Notes: generated from the sequence alone by a model not told the origin. 8,532 nucleotides of DNA from Deltaproteobacteria bacterium (GCA_016875155.1 VGSD01000096.1:1-8532); one strand, 5' to 3'. Positions 1 through 6,732 are shown, counted from the first letter of the stretch. Numbers and translations are program-made.

Positions 1-99
1 AATAATAAGATCCGCGTCCTTCAGAGAAGGGCTTACGGTCTCCGGGATGAGGAATATCTCAGGCTCAAGATTCTAACTTGCATGCTCAAGGAGATATAA
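1..99 (+). CDS. ISL3-type transposase, C-terminal end (partial)
   Basis: Reading from base 1, frame 1 stays open for 32 codons to TAA at 97-99. The fragment contains NNKIRVLQRRAYGLRDEEYL followed by RLKILTCML. I recognise this as the C-terminal signature of DDE transposases of the ISL3 type, where an N-K-I-K/R-x-x-x-R-R-A-Y-G-x-R block follows the last catalytic acidic residue. The rest of the gene lies to the left of the window, so it is not possible to say whether the transposase is complete. It points towards dcd, which is on the other strand. The family call comes from memory of the motif; a related DDE family is possible. Confidence 0.62.
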   Translation, partial: NNKIRVLQRRAYGLRDEEYLRLKILTCMLKEI

Positions 100-100
100 T

Positions 101-127
101 TTTACCCACTCACTTCCACGAAGACCC
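101..127. mobile_element. Possible right end of the ISL3-type element
   Basis: Just after the transposase stop, the sequence from TTTACCCACT to GAAGACCC resembles the terminal repeat of ISL3-type elements (GGGTCTTC when read inward). An A+T-rich stretch follows (128-160), the kind of target such elements prefer. The other end is outside the window, so the repeat cannot be matched and the boundary is a guess. Confidence 0.3.
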
Positions 128-160
128 AAAATATTTAAACATGAATTTTAAATCTTTAAA

Positions 161-188
161 TCCGCAGTCCGCATTCTGCAATCCGCAA
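161..188. repeat. Tandem heptamer array, four copies of TCCGCAN
   Basis: Four contiguous 7-mers are visible: TCCGCAG, TCCGCAT, TCTGCAA, TCCGCAA. They sit between the A+T-rich DNA after the IS end and the stop codon of dcd, so they fall in the 3' untranslated region of dcd. No terminator hairpin with a U-run is visible after dcd. The period is exact, with one internal substitution in copy 3. Confidence 0.8.
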
Positions 189-192
189 TTTT

Positions 193-705
193 TTAGAGGC
201 CATTTTGGTTCATAAACTTGCCCTGGTAGCGGGCTTCTCCTTCGGTGCGTTGAAGGACAATCTGACATATCTTCACGCCGGGTTTCAAGACGAGAGGAAA
301 CGGAGCGAGGTTTCCGATTTCGAGCACCTGACGGTTATTGATCCCCGGTTGGACAAATCCTGCGGTCATATGAATGACCAATCCCATCCGAGCAAAACGG
401 CTTCTTCCCTCGAGCCATCCGCAAATGGTTGAAGGCAATTTGATTCTTTCATAAGTAATTCCCAGAACCGTTTCCCCCGGCATCAGCGTAAAAGAATCTT
501 TGACCTCCATGCGTTCTGTGAGTTCCTCCACTGAAATCCCATCCTCAACCACACAGGCATTCCGTAGCTTTTTGAAGACCCTGAACTCATTGCCTAACCG
601 GAGGTCAATGGACCCCGGGCCAACGTGGTCTTTCTCAAATGGGTCAACTTCAATATTACCCTGACTAATCTCTCTCAGAATCTCTTCCTTTGTCAACACC
701 CCCAT
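193..705 (-). CDS. dcd: dCTP deaminase (Dcd/dUTPase superfamily)
   Basis: The product (170 residues) should deaminate dCTP to dUTP in the cytoplasm, feeding dTMP synthesis. The sequence has the family's landmarks in order: GSIDLRLG (31-38), PGETVLGIT (76-84), GRSRFARMGL (100-109, phosphate/nucleotide-binding Arg/Ser loop), HMTAGF (112-117), and QVLEIGN (126-132). Glu129 is the expected catalytic glutamate. A C-terminal YQGKF (160-164) matches the flexible lid region. It is a little shorter than E. coli Dcd (193 residues). The ATG at 705 follows a GAGGTG (710-715) only 4 bases away; the GTG two codons further in would give better spacing. It lies 197 bp after carB on the same strand, so co-transcription is possible. 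Whether it is a plain deaminase or a bifunctional deaminase/dUTPase cannot be settled by eye. Confidence 0.88.
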   Translation of the reverse strand: MGVLTKEEILREISQGNIEVDPFEKDHVGPGSIDLRLGNEFRVFKKLRNACVVEDGISVEELTERMEVKDSFTLMPGETVLGITYERIKLPSTICGWLEGRSRFARMGLVIHMTAGFVQPGINNRQVLEIGNLAPFPLVLKPGVKICQIVLQRTEGEARYQGKFMNQNGL

Positions 706-732
706 AAATCACCTCAGCATAAAAGTTTACCG

Positions 733-902
733 GTTAGGGTAACGAGGCCAGTATCGTTAATGAAAGGCTACGTTTATTGTTTTCCAATTCTTTACACGTT
801 ACCATTACCAATAAACGAAACGGGCTTCGTCACCGTCACCGTAACCCTAACTCATGGAGCATTTTATGATTCGTGTATGATAAGCCCATCATAAAGGGTT
901 AC
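733..902. repeat. Inverted repeats built from GTWACC-like hexamers, carB-dcd intergenic region
   Basis: The 197-bp gap contains no gene. GTTAGGGTAACG (733-744) pairs with CGTAACCCTAAC (840-851), 11 of 12. Inside it, CGTTTATTG (771-779) pairs perfectly with CAATAAACG (809-817). GTAACCCT (841-848) also pairs perfectly with AGGGTTAC (895-902). A small hairpin TATGAT/ATCATA sits at 876-893. Hexamers of the type GTTACC, ATTACC, GTCACC and GTAACC recur at 798-809, 829-846 and 898-903. None of the hairpins ends in a U-run, so I do not call a terminator. The alternative pairings of 841-848 exclude one another. Confidence 0.65.
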
Positions 903-907
903 CTTAT

Positions 908-3900
908 CTACAGGATACCCCTGTGATATTCCTGGATTGAACGGACCGAAATCCCCTTCTTGAGAAGAGATTCGATGCCATTGACCACGGCTTCGGCGCC
1001 GGAGAGGGTGGTGATGATAGGGATGTTGTGGGCAACCGCCTGGCTCCGGATGGCCACCTCATCCACCTTGGGCTTTTTCCCGCTCGGGGTATTGATGACC
1101 ATTTGAATCTCTCCGTTTTTCATACGGTCCACAATATCCGGCCTCCCTTCACCGACCTTGAAGACGCTTTGAACCAAAATGCCATTGTTCGTCAGGACCT
1201 TGGCTGTTCCTTTGGTCGCCACGAGATCGAACCCGAGATCAACCAATTTTTTTGCAACAAAGACAATGGGTCGCTTGTCCTTATTCATCACGCTGATGAA
1301 AACCCTTCCTTTTAAGGGGATGGAGGTGCTGGCTGAGATTTGAGATTTGGCAAAGGCTACACCAAAATCAGTATCAATCCCCATCACTTCTCCGGTTGAT
1401 TTCATCTCCGGGCCCAGAACCGTATCCACTCCGTAAAATCGCTTGAATGGGAAGACCGACTCCTTTACAGCGATGTGATGGATGTCCACCTCTTTTTCGA
1501 TGCCAAGTTCGTGGAGTTTCTTTCCGGTCATCACCTTTGCAGCCACCTTGGCCCATGGAATTCCAGTGGCTTTGCTAATAAAGGGGACGGTTCTCGAGGC
1601 TCTTGGGTTGACTTCGAGAATATAGATCACATCGTTCTTAATGGCATACTGGATATTCATCAGGCCCACCACTTCGAGTTCCCTGGCAAGTCCGTAGGTG
1701 TTCTGTTTCAATTGTTCGATGAGATCATCACTGAGGGAGTAGGGTGGGGTGACAGAGGCGCTGTCACCGGAATGGATTCCTGCAGCCTCGATATGTTCCA
1801 TGATCCCTGCGATGATGCAGGTTGATCCGTCTGAAACTGCATCCACATCGATCTCAATGGCGTCCTCAAGGAATTTGTCAATGAGGATAGGATGTGTGGA
1901 AGAGGCTTCCACCGCCCGTTGGACGAAGCGCTCGAGGGAAGTCTCGTCATAGACGATCTCCATCGCCCTTCCGCCCAGGACATAAGAGGGCCTCACGATC
2001 ACTGGATAACCAATCTCCTCAGCCACCCTCCGTGCTTCCTCAAAGGATGTTGCTGTGCCATTCGGAGGCTGGATGAGATGAAGTTTATTGAGGAGGATCT
2101 GAAAACGCTTCCGGTCCTCAGCACGGTCAATATTGTCAGGGCTTGTTCCGATGATCTTTGCCCCTGCCTTTTCCAGAGGAACAGCCAGATTGAGTGGCGT
2201 CTGGCCTCCGAACTGAACGATGATGCCATCGGGTTTTTCCGAATCGACGATATGGAGGACATCTTCAAGGGTGAGGGGTTCGAAGTAGAGTTTATCCGAA
2301 GTGTCATAATCCGTAGAGACGGTTTCAGGGTTGGAGTTGACCATGATCGTCTCATAACCCAGTTCCTTCAAGGCAAAAGAGGCGTGAACACAGCAGTAAT
2401 CAAACTCCACGCCTTGGCCGATCCGGTTGGGTCCGCTTCCAAGGATCATGATCTTCTTTCTCGAGGAGATGTTCGCCTCATTCTCTGTTTCGTAAGTGGA
2501 GTAATAATAAGGCGTATAGGCTTCGAACTCCGCACCGCAGGTGTCCACCAGCTTATAGACGGGAAGGATCGATTTCTCTTTTCGCATCTTTCGGATCGCC
2601 TGTTCATCGAATCCTAAGAGATGTCCCAATTGAACATCAGAGAACCCGAATTCCTTGGCTTGTCTTATGAGTTGATCAGGGATGTGAAGTTGATCCGGAG
2701 TAAGGGTGGTTCGCCAGAGTTCGAGGTCTCTTATCGCAGCCCCATAAGAACGAATCTCCACCTCGAGATCTACAATCTCACGGATGTTAGAGAGAAACCA
2801 TGGGTCAATCCGGGTCAATTCGTGGACCTCCTCTAACCCCATCCCTAAAAGGAATGCGTATCGAAGGTAGAAGAGCCTTTCTGCATTCGGAGTCACCAGT
2901 TTTTTCTTCACCTGCTGGATCATGCGTAAGCGATCGGAAATTCTGGAGGTCTCATCCAATAGAAGTTTATCCTTGCCATCCGCTCCCAGACCGAATCTTC
3001 CGATTTCGAGAGACCGGAGTCCTTTTTGCAATGCCTCCTTGAAGGTTCGGCCAATGGCCATGGTCTCGCCAACCGATTTCATTGAAATGGTGAGCGTGGG
3101 ATCGGCATCCGGAAATTTTTCGAAGGTAAACCGGGGGATTTTGACAACGCAATAATCGATCGTCGGTTCAAAAGAGGCGGGGGTTTTCTGGGTGATGTCA
3201 TTCGGAATTTCGTCGAGCGTAAATCCCACTGCTAATTTGGCGGCAATTTTGGCGATGGGGAATCCTGTGGCTTTGGAGGCCAGAGCAGAGGACCGTGAAA
3301 CCCGAGGATTCATCTCGATGATGACCATCCGGCCATCTTCTGGACGGACGGCAAACTGGATATTCGAGCCTCCAGTTTCAACGCCAATTTCCCGGATGAC
3401 GCGGATTGCCGCATTCCTCATCCTCTGATACTCTTTGTCTGTCAATGTCTGAGCAGGGGCTACCGTGATGCTATCTCCGGTGTGGATGCCCATGGGGTCG
3501 AAGTTCTCAATGGAGCAGATGATGACGACATTGTCGTTGAGGTCCCTCATCACCTCAAGTTCATACTCCTTCCAACCGAGGACAGACTCTTCGATCAATA
3601 TCTCCCCGATCATAGACCATTCGAGGCCCCGTGCGGCCATCTCTTCAAATTCCCGGATGTTATAGGCGACGCCGCCTCCCGTGCCGGCCAGTGTGAAACT
3701 GGGCCGGATGATCAAGGGGAAACCGATCTCTTTAGCCACTTGAATGGCTTCAGACATGGAATAGGCCAACCCACTTTTCGGAAGATCGAGGCCGATCTTC
3801 TTCATCGACTCCTTGAAAAGGTTGCGATCCTCCCCTTTCTTGATTGCCTCATACTTGGCTCCAATCATCTGGACATGATATTTTTCGAGGATTCCTGCCT

Positions 3901-4210
3901 CATAGAGCGAAACGGAGACATTGAGTCCGGTCTGACCGCCCAGAGTGGGGAGCAGGGCATCCGGTCTCTCCCGTTCGATAATTTTCTCGAGGATTTCAGG
4001 GGTGATCGGTTCAATATAGATGCGGTCAGCCATCTCAGGATCGGTCATGATGGTGGCGGGATTGGAGTTGACCAGGACCACCTCAAACCCTTCTTCCTTG
4101 AGGGCTTTACAAGCCTGCGTTCCTGAATAGTCGAATTCACACGCCTGGCCAATGACGATGGGTCCGGACCCGATGATGAGGATTTTTTTGATGTCCGTTC
4201 GTTTAGGCAT
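908..4210 (-). CDS. carB: Carbamoyl-phosphate synthase, large (ammonia-utilising) subunit
   Basis: This subunit makes carbamoyl phosphate from bicarbonate, ammonia (delivered by CarA) and two ATP, for pyrimidine and arginine synthesis. At 1100 residues it is complete (E. coli CarB is 1073) and shows the duplicated ATP-grasp plan. The carboxyphosphate half is about 1-400, with [20 protein letters not shown] (11-30), [12 protein letters not shown] (173-184) and metal-binding IIEMNPR (297-303). The oligomerisation domain is about 400-555. The carbamoyl-phosphate half is about 556-945, with DTCGAEF (556-562), [14 protein letters not shown] (592-605) and ILEVNPR (864-870). The C-terminal regulatory domain is about 945-1100, with ATKGTA (998-1003) and NTPSGK (1040-1045), the expected UMP/ornithine region. 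The start, [17 protein letters not shown], is the usual N-terminus. There is only a weak upstream GGAA, so translation may depend on coupling to carA, 43 bp upstream. Confidence 0.97.
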   Translation of the reverse strand: MPKRTDIKKILIIGSGPIVIGQACEFDYSGTQACKALKEEGFEVVLVNSNPATIMTDPEMADRIYIEPITPEILEKIIERERPDALLPTLGGQTGLNVSVSLYEAGILEKYHVQMIGAKYEAIKKGEDRNLFKESMKKIGLDLPKSGLAYSMSEAIQVAKEIGFPLIIRPSFTLAGTGGGVAYNIREFEEMAARGLEWSMIGEILIEESVLGWKEYELEVMRDLNDNVVIICSIENFDPMGIHTGDSITVAPAQTLTDKEYQRMRNAAIRVIREIGVETGGSNIQFAVRPEDGRMVIIEMNPRVSRSSALASKATGFPIAKIAAKLAVGFTLDEIPNDITQKTPASFEPTIDYCVVKIPRFTFEKFPDADPTLTISMKSVGETMAIGRTFKEALQKGLRSLEIGRFGLGADGKDKLLLDETSRISDRLRMIQQVKKKLVTPNAERLFYLRYAFLLGMGLEEVHELTRIDPWFLSNIREIVDLEVEIRSYGAAIRDLELWRTTLTPDQLHIPDQLIRQAKEFGFSDVQLGHLLGFDEQAIRKMRKEKSILPVYKLVDTCGAEFEAYTPYYYSTYETENEANISSRKKIMILGSGPNRIGQGVEFDYCCVHASFALKELGYETIMVNSNPETVSTDYDTSDKLYFEPLTLEDVLHIVDSEKPDGIIVQFGGQTPLNLAVPLEKAGAKIIGTSPDNIDRAEDRKRFQILLNKLHLIQPPNGTATSFEEARRVAEEIGYPVIVRPSYVLGGRAMEIVYDETSLERFVQRAVEASSTHPILIDKFLEDAIEIDVDAVSDGSTCIIAGIMEHIEAAGIHSGDSASVTPPYSLSDDLIEQLKQNTYGLARELEVVGLMNIQYAIKNDVIYILEVNPRASRTVPFISKATGIPWAKVAAKVMTGKKLHELGIEKEVDIHHIAVKESVFPFKRFYGVDTVLGPEMKSTGEVMGIDTDFGVAFAKSQISASTSIPLKGRVFISVMNKDKRPIVFVAKKLVDLGFDLVATKGTAKVLTNNGILVQSVFKVGEGRPDIVDRMKNGEIQMVINTPSGKKPKVDEVAIRSQAVAHNIPIITTLSGAEAVVNGIESLLKKGISVRSIQEYHRGIL

Positions 4211-4249
4211 ATGTTAAATCAAATTCCAATCACCAAATTCCCCAATATG

Positions 4250-4298
4250 CCCCTCACCCTTCCCCTCTCCCCCGAGGGGAGAGGGATGGGGTGAGGGG
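4250..4298. repeat. GC-rich palindrome at the carA/carB junction
   Basis: Arms 4250-4272 and 4276-4298 are 23 bases each and pair at 20 positions, with a three-base internal mismatch and a CGA loop (4273-4275). The outer 10 and inner 10 pairs are perfect. In the minus reading frame it encodes LTPSLSPRGRGEG, a tail I recognise as common on unrelated bacterial proteins, because this palindrome is a dispersed repeat. It supplies the last 14 or so codons and stop of carA. In the carAB mRNA it would form a strong hairpin just before carB. There is no U-run, so it is not a standard terminator. Confidence 0.85.
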
Positions 4299-5435
4299 GG
4301 CTTCCTTTTCCATCATTTTCACGAATTCTCCGAAGAGGTCCTGGGTGTCCTGGGGTCCAGGAGAAGCCTCGGGATGATACTGCACTGAAAAGATAGGTAA
4401 TGTTTTATGTCTCATTCCCTCTAGTGTTTGATCATTGAGGTTGATCTGTGTTAATTCGACCTCTTTCGGGTTGAGAGAGTCAGGATCTACGGCGAATCCG
4501 TGATTCTGCGAGGTGATGGCCACCTTTCCAGTCTTCAGGTCTTTGATTGGTTGATTGGCACCCCTGTGGCCGAACTTCAATTTAAATGTTTTCCCACCCA
4601 GAGCCAATCCCAAGAGCTGATGTCCAAGGCAGATGCCGAAGATCGGTTTCTTTCCAATCAATTTCCGCACGTTCTCTATGGCATAGGGGACGCCTTCCGG
4701 GTCGCCTGGTCCATTGGACAGAAGGATGCCATCGGGTTTATAGGAGAGAATCGACCTCACCGATGCAGAAGCAGGCAGAACCGTGACCTCACACCCCCAA
4801 TCCCGCAGGGAACGGAGGATGTTGAACTTCACCCCATAATCCATGACCACAACCTTAAAGCGAGAGTGGAAGGTGGAGGATGGAATGTGGTTAGGGAAAA
4901 ATTGAGAATCATTCTTTTCTGTCCATGCATAAGGTTTCTCGCAAGTGACTTCTCTTACCAGGTCGCGTCCAATCAATCCAGGTGAAGCCTTTGCCTTTAC
5001 AATCAAACTATTCCAGTCCAAGTCTTCGGTGGAAAGGATGGCTTTCATGGCCCCTTTTTCACGTATATGTTTGGTGAGGGCTCGTGTGTCCATTCCCTCA
5101 ACTCCCATGATGCGATGTGCGATTAGATATTCAGAGAGGGATTGATCGGCTCGCCAGTTGCTGTGAAGGGAGCTGTTTTCTTTGATGACAAGGCCTTCCA
5201 ACTTGGGATCCTGCGATTCAATGTCTGCCTCATTGATCCCATAATTTCCAATGAGGGGATAAGTCATGATGACGATCTGGCCTTTATAGGAAGGATCGGT
5301 CAGGATCTCTTGATAGCCTGTCATACTCGTATTAAAAACGAGTTCGCCTGTCTTCTCACCTGGAGAGCCGAACGATCTTCCCTCGAATACGGTCCCGTCT
5401 TCAAGGGCCAGGATGGCTTTCTGAATGGATTTCAT
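4254..5435 (-). CDS. carA: Carbamoyl-phosphate synthase, small (glutaminase) subunit
   Basis: CarA hydrolyses glutamine and passes ammonia to CarB. With the start at 5435 (MKSIQKAILALEDGTVFEG, as in known CarA proteins) it has 393 residues. The N-terminal CPSase domain (about 1-150) has GELVFNTSMTGYQEILTDPSY (30-50). The class I glutamine amidotransferase domain (about 190-380) has NGPGDP (241-246), the nucleophile Cys269 in FGICLGHQ, and the dyad His354/Glu356 in QYHPEAS. Native sequence seems to end near EFVKMMEK (370-377); the rest is read from a dispersed palindrome. The frame stays open upstream to a TTG at 5489, but those 18 codons run into a repeat element and lack family similarity, so I reject that start. 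No clear Shine-Dalgarno sequence precedes 5435. carB follows after 43 bp. Upstream lie an apparent attenuator and promoter. Confidence 0.96.
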   Translation of the reverse strand: MKSIQKAILALEDGTVFEGRSFGSPGEKTGELVFNTSMTGYQEILTDPSYKGQIVIMTYPLIGNYGINEADIESQDPKLEGLVIKENSSLHSNWRADQSLSEYLIAHRIMGVEGMDTRALTKHIREKGAMKAILSTEDLDWNSLIVKAKASPGLIGRDLVREVTCEKPYAWTEKNDSQFFPNHIPSSTFHSRFKVVVMDYGVKFNILRSLRDWGCEVTVLPASASVRSILSYKPDGILLSNGPGDPEGVPYAIENVRKLIGKKPIFGICLGHQLLGLALGGKTFKLKFGHRGANQPIKDLKTGKVAITSQNHGFAVDPDSLNPKEVELTQINLNDQTLEGMRHKTLPIFSVQYHPEASPGPQDTQDLFGEFVKMMEKEAPLTPSLSPRGRGEG

Positions 5436-5459
5436 AGATTGGTTTTCGATGGGGCAGTG

Positions 5460-5516
5460 GTAGCGTCGGCATTTATTGCCGACGTCCAATACGCTTCCAA
5501 TAAATGGAGGCGCTAC
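5460..5516. repeat. REPIN-like pair of inverted hairpins, each headed by GTAG
   Basis: Two REP-like units face each other. Unit 1 (plus strand) is GTAG at 5460-5463, then CGTCGGCA (5464-5471), loop TTTAT, TGCCGACG (5477-5484), a perfect 8-bp stem. Unit 2 (minus strand) is GTAG at 5516-5513, then a stem of 5505-5512 with 5492-5499 (7 of 8), loop ATAAA on the plus strand. The units match at 19 of 26 positions, with the loop and foot conserved. The differences fall in the stems, where pairing is kept. A GTAG foot before a hairpin is the hallmark of REP sequences mobilised by RAYT transposases, and an inverted pair is a REPIN. It ends 24 bp before the carA start codon. No RAYT gene is in the window. 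Confidence 0.7.
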
Positions 5517-5551
5517 GGTTTGAATTCGTGCTCCCTATCTCAGTACCCCAT

Positions 5552-5595
5552 AAAAAAAGACCCCCGACTCCTGTTCAAAGGGATCGAGGGTCTTT
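5552..5595 (-). terminator. Intrinsic terminator in the carA leader (candidate attenuator)
   Basis: On the minus strand AAAGACCCTCGA (5595-5584) pairs with TCGGGGGTCTTT (5567-5556) over 12 bp, with one G-U pair. The loop is 16 bases, and the 3' arm continues into a run of seven U (5558-5552). It lies about 117 bp before carA and downstream of a promoter, so it would stop carAB transcription unless disrupted. On the plus strand the tail is TCTTTCATTT, a much poorer U-run, so the minus direction is favoured. Confidence 0.8.
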
Positions 5596-5598
5596 CAT
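5575..5598 (-). CDS. Candidate leader micro-ORF 2 (MKDPRSL), overlapping the terminator
   Basis: ATG at 5598-5596 opens a 7-codon frame (MKDPRSL) ending with TGA at 5577-5575. It covers the whole 5' arm of the terminator stem, so a ribosome reading it would prevent the stem from forming. Its start overlaps the stop of micro-ORF 1 as ATGA. Only a weak AAGAG lies upstream. Short frames like this arise easily by chance, so the support is position rather than sequence. Confidence 0.35.
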   Translation of the reverse strand: MKDPRSL

Positions 5599-5621
5599 TT
5601 AGCTCTTACCCGTTTGGCCAT
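5595..5621 (-). CDS. Candidate leader micro-ORF 1 (MAKRVRAK)
   Basis: ATG at 5621-5619 opens an 8-codon, basic peptide MAKRVRAK, stopping at TGA 5597-5595, immediately before the terminator stem. It begins about 20 bases after the expected transcription start. The ribosome-binding site is weak (AGAAAG). Together with micro-ORF 2 it would bring a translating ribosome to the terminator. Coding status is not shown by sequence alone. Confidence 0.35.
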   Translation of the reverse strand: MAKRVRAK

Positions 5622-5645
5622 AACACTTTCTAAAAAATTTTTATC

Positions 5646-5674
5646 CAATTAACATTCCGGATTTCAATTGTCAA
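5646..5674 (-). promoter_or_regulatory. Probable carA promoter
   Basis: On the minus strand a perfect TTGACA (5674-5669) is followed after 17 bases by TAATTG (5651-5646), preceded by TG in extended -10 position; a 16-base spacing gives TTAATT instead. The -10 is poor and the -35 ideal. Transcription would start near 5640, at the U-rich stretch AAATTTTTTA (5640-5631), giving a leader of about 200 bases. Confidence 0.55.
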
Positions 5675-5685
5675 TACAAATAAAA

Positions 5686-5773
5686 GATTACAGAGATTCC
5701 AAAAAATAGATTACGAAGATTTTGATTTCACCGTATTTCTAATCGGTGTGATCGTTTTTTAATCGCCGTAATC
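5686..5773. repeat. GATTAC-type 13-mer repeats, two direct pairs facing each other
   Basis: GATTACAGAGATT (5686-5698) and GATTACGAAGATT (5709-5721) are direct copies. AATCGGTGTGATC (5741-5753) and AATCGCCGTAATC (5761-5773) are the same motif inverted. Within the centre, GATTTCACCG (5724-5733) pairs with CGGTGTGATC (5744-5753) at 8 of 10. The array fills the gap between the ABM gene's stop and the carA promoter. No gene is visible here. Confidence 0.65.
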
Positions 5774-5784
5774 AGAAGTTTACT

Positions 5785-6072
5785 TCAGGCATAGACGTAG
5801 ACTTTTGTCTTGGTCGGTCTGGCCATCAGTTTTTCAATCTTTGCCTGGACCTTTTTCCGTTCCTGGTTCTTTTCCCACTCTTTCCAGTCGTCCACCGTCT
5901 GCCATGTGGTAATGACGATATAATTGGAGTGGTCGTTCAATGACCGAAGTGTCTCACCAGAAATGTACCCTTTGGAGGGAACCACCTTTGTTCGCAACTC
6001 CCTGAGCATTTTTGAAAACTCGGCTTCCTTCCCCTTCTTCACTTTCCGATCGATGATAATCCTGACTGCCAT
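5785..6072 (-). CDS. Antibiotic biosynthesis monooxygenase (ABM) domain protein
   Basis: This is a 95-residue single-domain protein of the ABM dimeric alpha/beta-barrel group. It shows the pattern MAVRIIIDRKVKKGKEAEF (first strand and helix), PSKGYISGETLR (33-44) and NYIVITTWQTVDDWKEWEKN (50-69), typical of small stand-alone ABM proteins. Family members range from quinone-forming monooxygenases to haem-degrading enzymes and proteins without known activity. The substrate cannot be told here, and no haem or flavin motif stands out. The start at 6072 is well supported by AGGAGG (6080-6085 region), 7-9 bases upstream, and by a promoter whose leader is only about 20 bases. It precedes carA on the same strand, but the 349-bp gap has its own promoter and terminator, so it is probably not part of the car operon. 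Confidence 0.85.
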   Translation of the reverse strand: MAVRIIIDRKVKKGKEAEFSKMLRELRTKVVPSKGYISGETLRSLNDHSNYIVITTWQTVDDWKEWEKNQERKKVQAKIEKLMARPTKTKVYVYA

Positions 6073-6098
6073 AATGGCTCACCTCCTCTTTTTTTCCC

Positions 6099-6127
6099 AT
6101 CCTACCAATTCTTTCCAGAGATTTCAA
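6099..6127 (-). promoter_or_regulatory. Probable promoter of the ABM gene
   Basis: On the minus strand TTGAAA (6127-6122), a 17-base spacer and TAGGAT (6104-6099) match the sigma-70 consensus at 5 of 6 and 4 of 6. The start point would be about 20 bases before the start codon, just ahead of the AGGAGG site. Confidence 0.5.
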
Positions 6128-6140
6128 GAGGAATTTATTT

Positions 6141-6220
6141 ATTAGTCGTATAGTCGTTAGTCTGATAGTCGGTTAGTCAAATGACAATAAGACTACATGA
6201 CCATATGACTATTAGACTAA
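6141..6220. repeat. Inverted array with 8-bp period: five TAGTC units facing five GAC units
   Basis: GTC occurs at 6145, 6153, 6160, 6168 and 6176 (spacings 8, 7, 8, 8), mostly as TAGTC. After a short centre (6179-6182) GAC occurs at 6183, 6191, 6199, 6207 and 6215 (spacing 8 throughout). The ends TTAGTC and GACTAA are exact inverses. The array lies between the divergent promoters of the ABM gene and the plus-strand unit. It codes for nothing. It is not a CRISPR array, because the unit is far too short. Confidence 0.8.
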
Positions 6221-6236
6221 AAAGGGGCAGGGGAGA

Positions 6237-6278
6237 GGGCATCCATGCCCTTGGGAAACATTCTCGTCATCGAGATGT
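6237..6278. other. Two small hairpins upstream of the plus-strand promoter
   Basis: GGGCA (6237-6241) and TGCCC (6246-6250) form a tight stem. ACAT-CTCG (6258-6266, one bulged T) pairs with CGAG-ATGT (6271-6278) around the loop TCAT. Neither is followed by a U-run. They lie just upstream of the TTGACA at 6298 and could be protein-binding sites, but nothing in the sequence identifies one. Confidence 0.35.
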
Positions 6279-6297
6279 CCTCAACGCATATTTGTAA

Positions 6298-6326
6298 TTG
6301 ACAAACAGAGCCTATTTTCATAAATT
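6298..6326 (+). promoter_or_regulatory. Sigma-70 type promoter of the 112-residue gene
   Basis: A perfect TTGACA (6298-6303), a 17-base spacer and TAAATT (6321-6326, 4 of 6 to consensus) precede the gene. Transcription would start near 6333 and leave a leader of about 30 bases that includes the GGAGG at 6355-6359. Confidence 0.65.
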
Positions 6327-6363
6327 TGTATTTGATCAAAATTGAGGAACACTTGGAGGCTTT

Positions 6364-6702
6364 ATGGAGGTAGAAAAATTCTTAGAGGTAGCAAAGGATA
6401 TAGATAAGAAAAAGAAGGGAAAGAAAGAGGAGACAGAAAAACTCCAGAAATTTTTTGAGCGATTTCACCTCTTAAACCGGGCCTATCTGGATAAGGCAAC
6501 CTTTGAAAGGGCCCAGGAATCGGTTTCTTCCATGGCAGAGGCTATTGCCAACACCATCGGCTACCTTAATGAGGAGATCACGCGCCTGAGAAACAAAGGA
6601 AGGAAACAACCCTTTGAAAATGTCGAACTGGCCCAGATGCAAAAAACCCAAAAGAGAAATGAGATGCTGATGGGCGAATTTCTTTCAGGAGATCAAAAAT
6701 AA
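6364..6702 (+). CDS. Hypothetical Lys/Glu-rich helical protein, 112 residues
   Basis: I do not recognise this protein. It is highly charged: residues 13-28 are nearly all Lys, Glu and Asp (KDIDKKKKGKKEETEK from 11). The whole chain reads as long amphipathic helices, roughly 20-38, 44-78 and 86-106, with no signal peptide, membrane segment, Cys pair or catalytic motif. A coiled-coil or small helical-bundle structural or regulatory protein is plausible, but that is inference. The start at ATG 6364 is backed by GGAGG (6355-6359), 4 bases upstream, and by a good promoter. An intrinsic terminator begins 30 bases after the stop. It is therefore a well-delimited single-gene unit, divergent from the ABM gene and ending next to an insertion sequence. 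Confidence 0.75.
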   Translation: MEVEKFLEVAKDIDKKKKGKKEETEKLQKFFERFHLLNRAYLDKATFERAQESVSSMAEAIANTIGYLNEEITRLRNKGRKQPFENVELAQMQKTQKRNEMLMGEFLSGDQK

Positions 6703-6732
6703 ACCTTACAGTGGCATAAATTATATCAAAGG

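Noticed and set aside
1892..2617. Long plus-strand open frame inside carB
   Set aside because: It is the complement of carB, whose domains are unmistakable. Other open frames within carA and carB were rejected for the same reason.
5436..5489. Upstream extension of carA to a TTG codon
   Set aside because: The extra 18 codons are read through one hairpin of the REPIN-like element, have no CarA similarity, and the ATG at 5435 gives the standard N-terminus.
5552..5640. PyrR-binding anti-antiterminator in the carA leader
   Set aside because: GATCC, TTTGAACA and AGTC faintly recall such leaders, but the conserved binding-loop motif of the UCC-G-GAGG type is absent and no separate anti-antiterminator stem is visible.
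6141..6220. CRISPR array
   Set aside because: The repeated core is three to five bases with an 8-bp period and the two halves are inverted. No direct repeat of CRISPR length and no cas genes are present.
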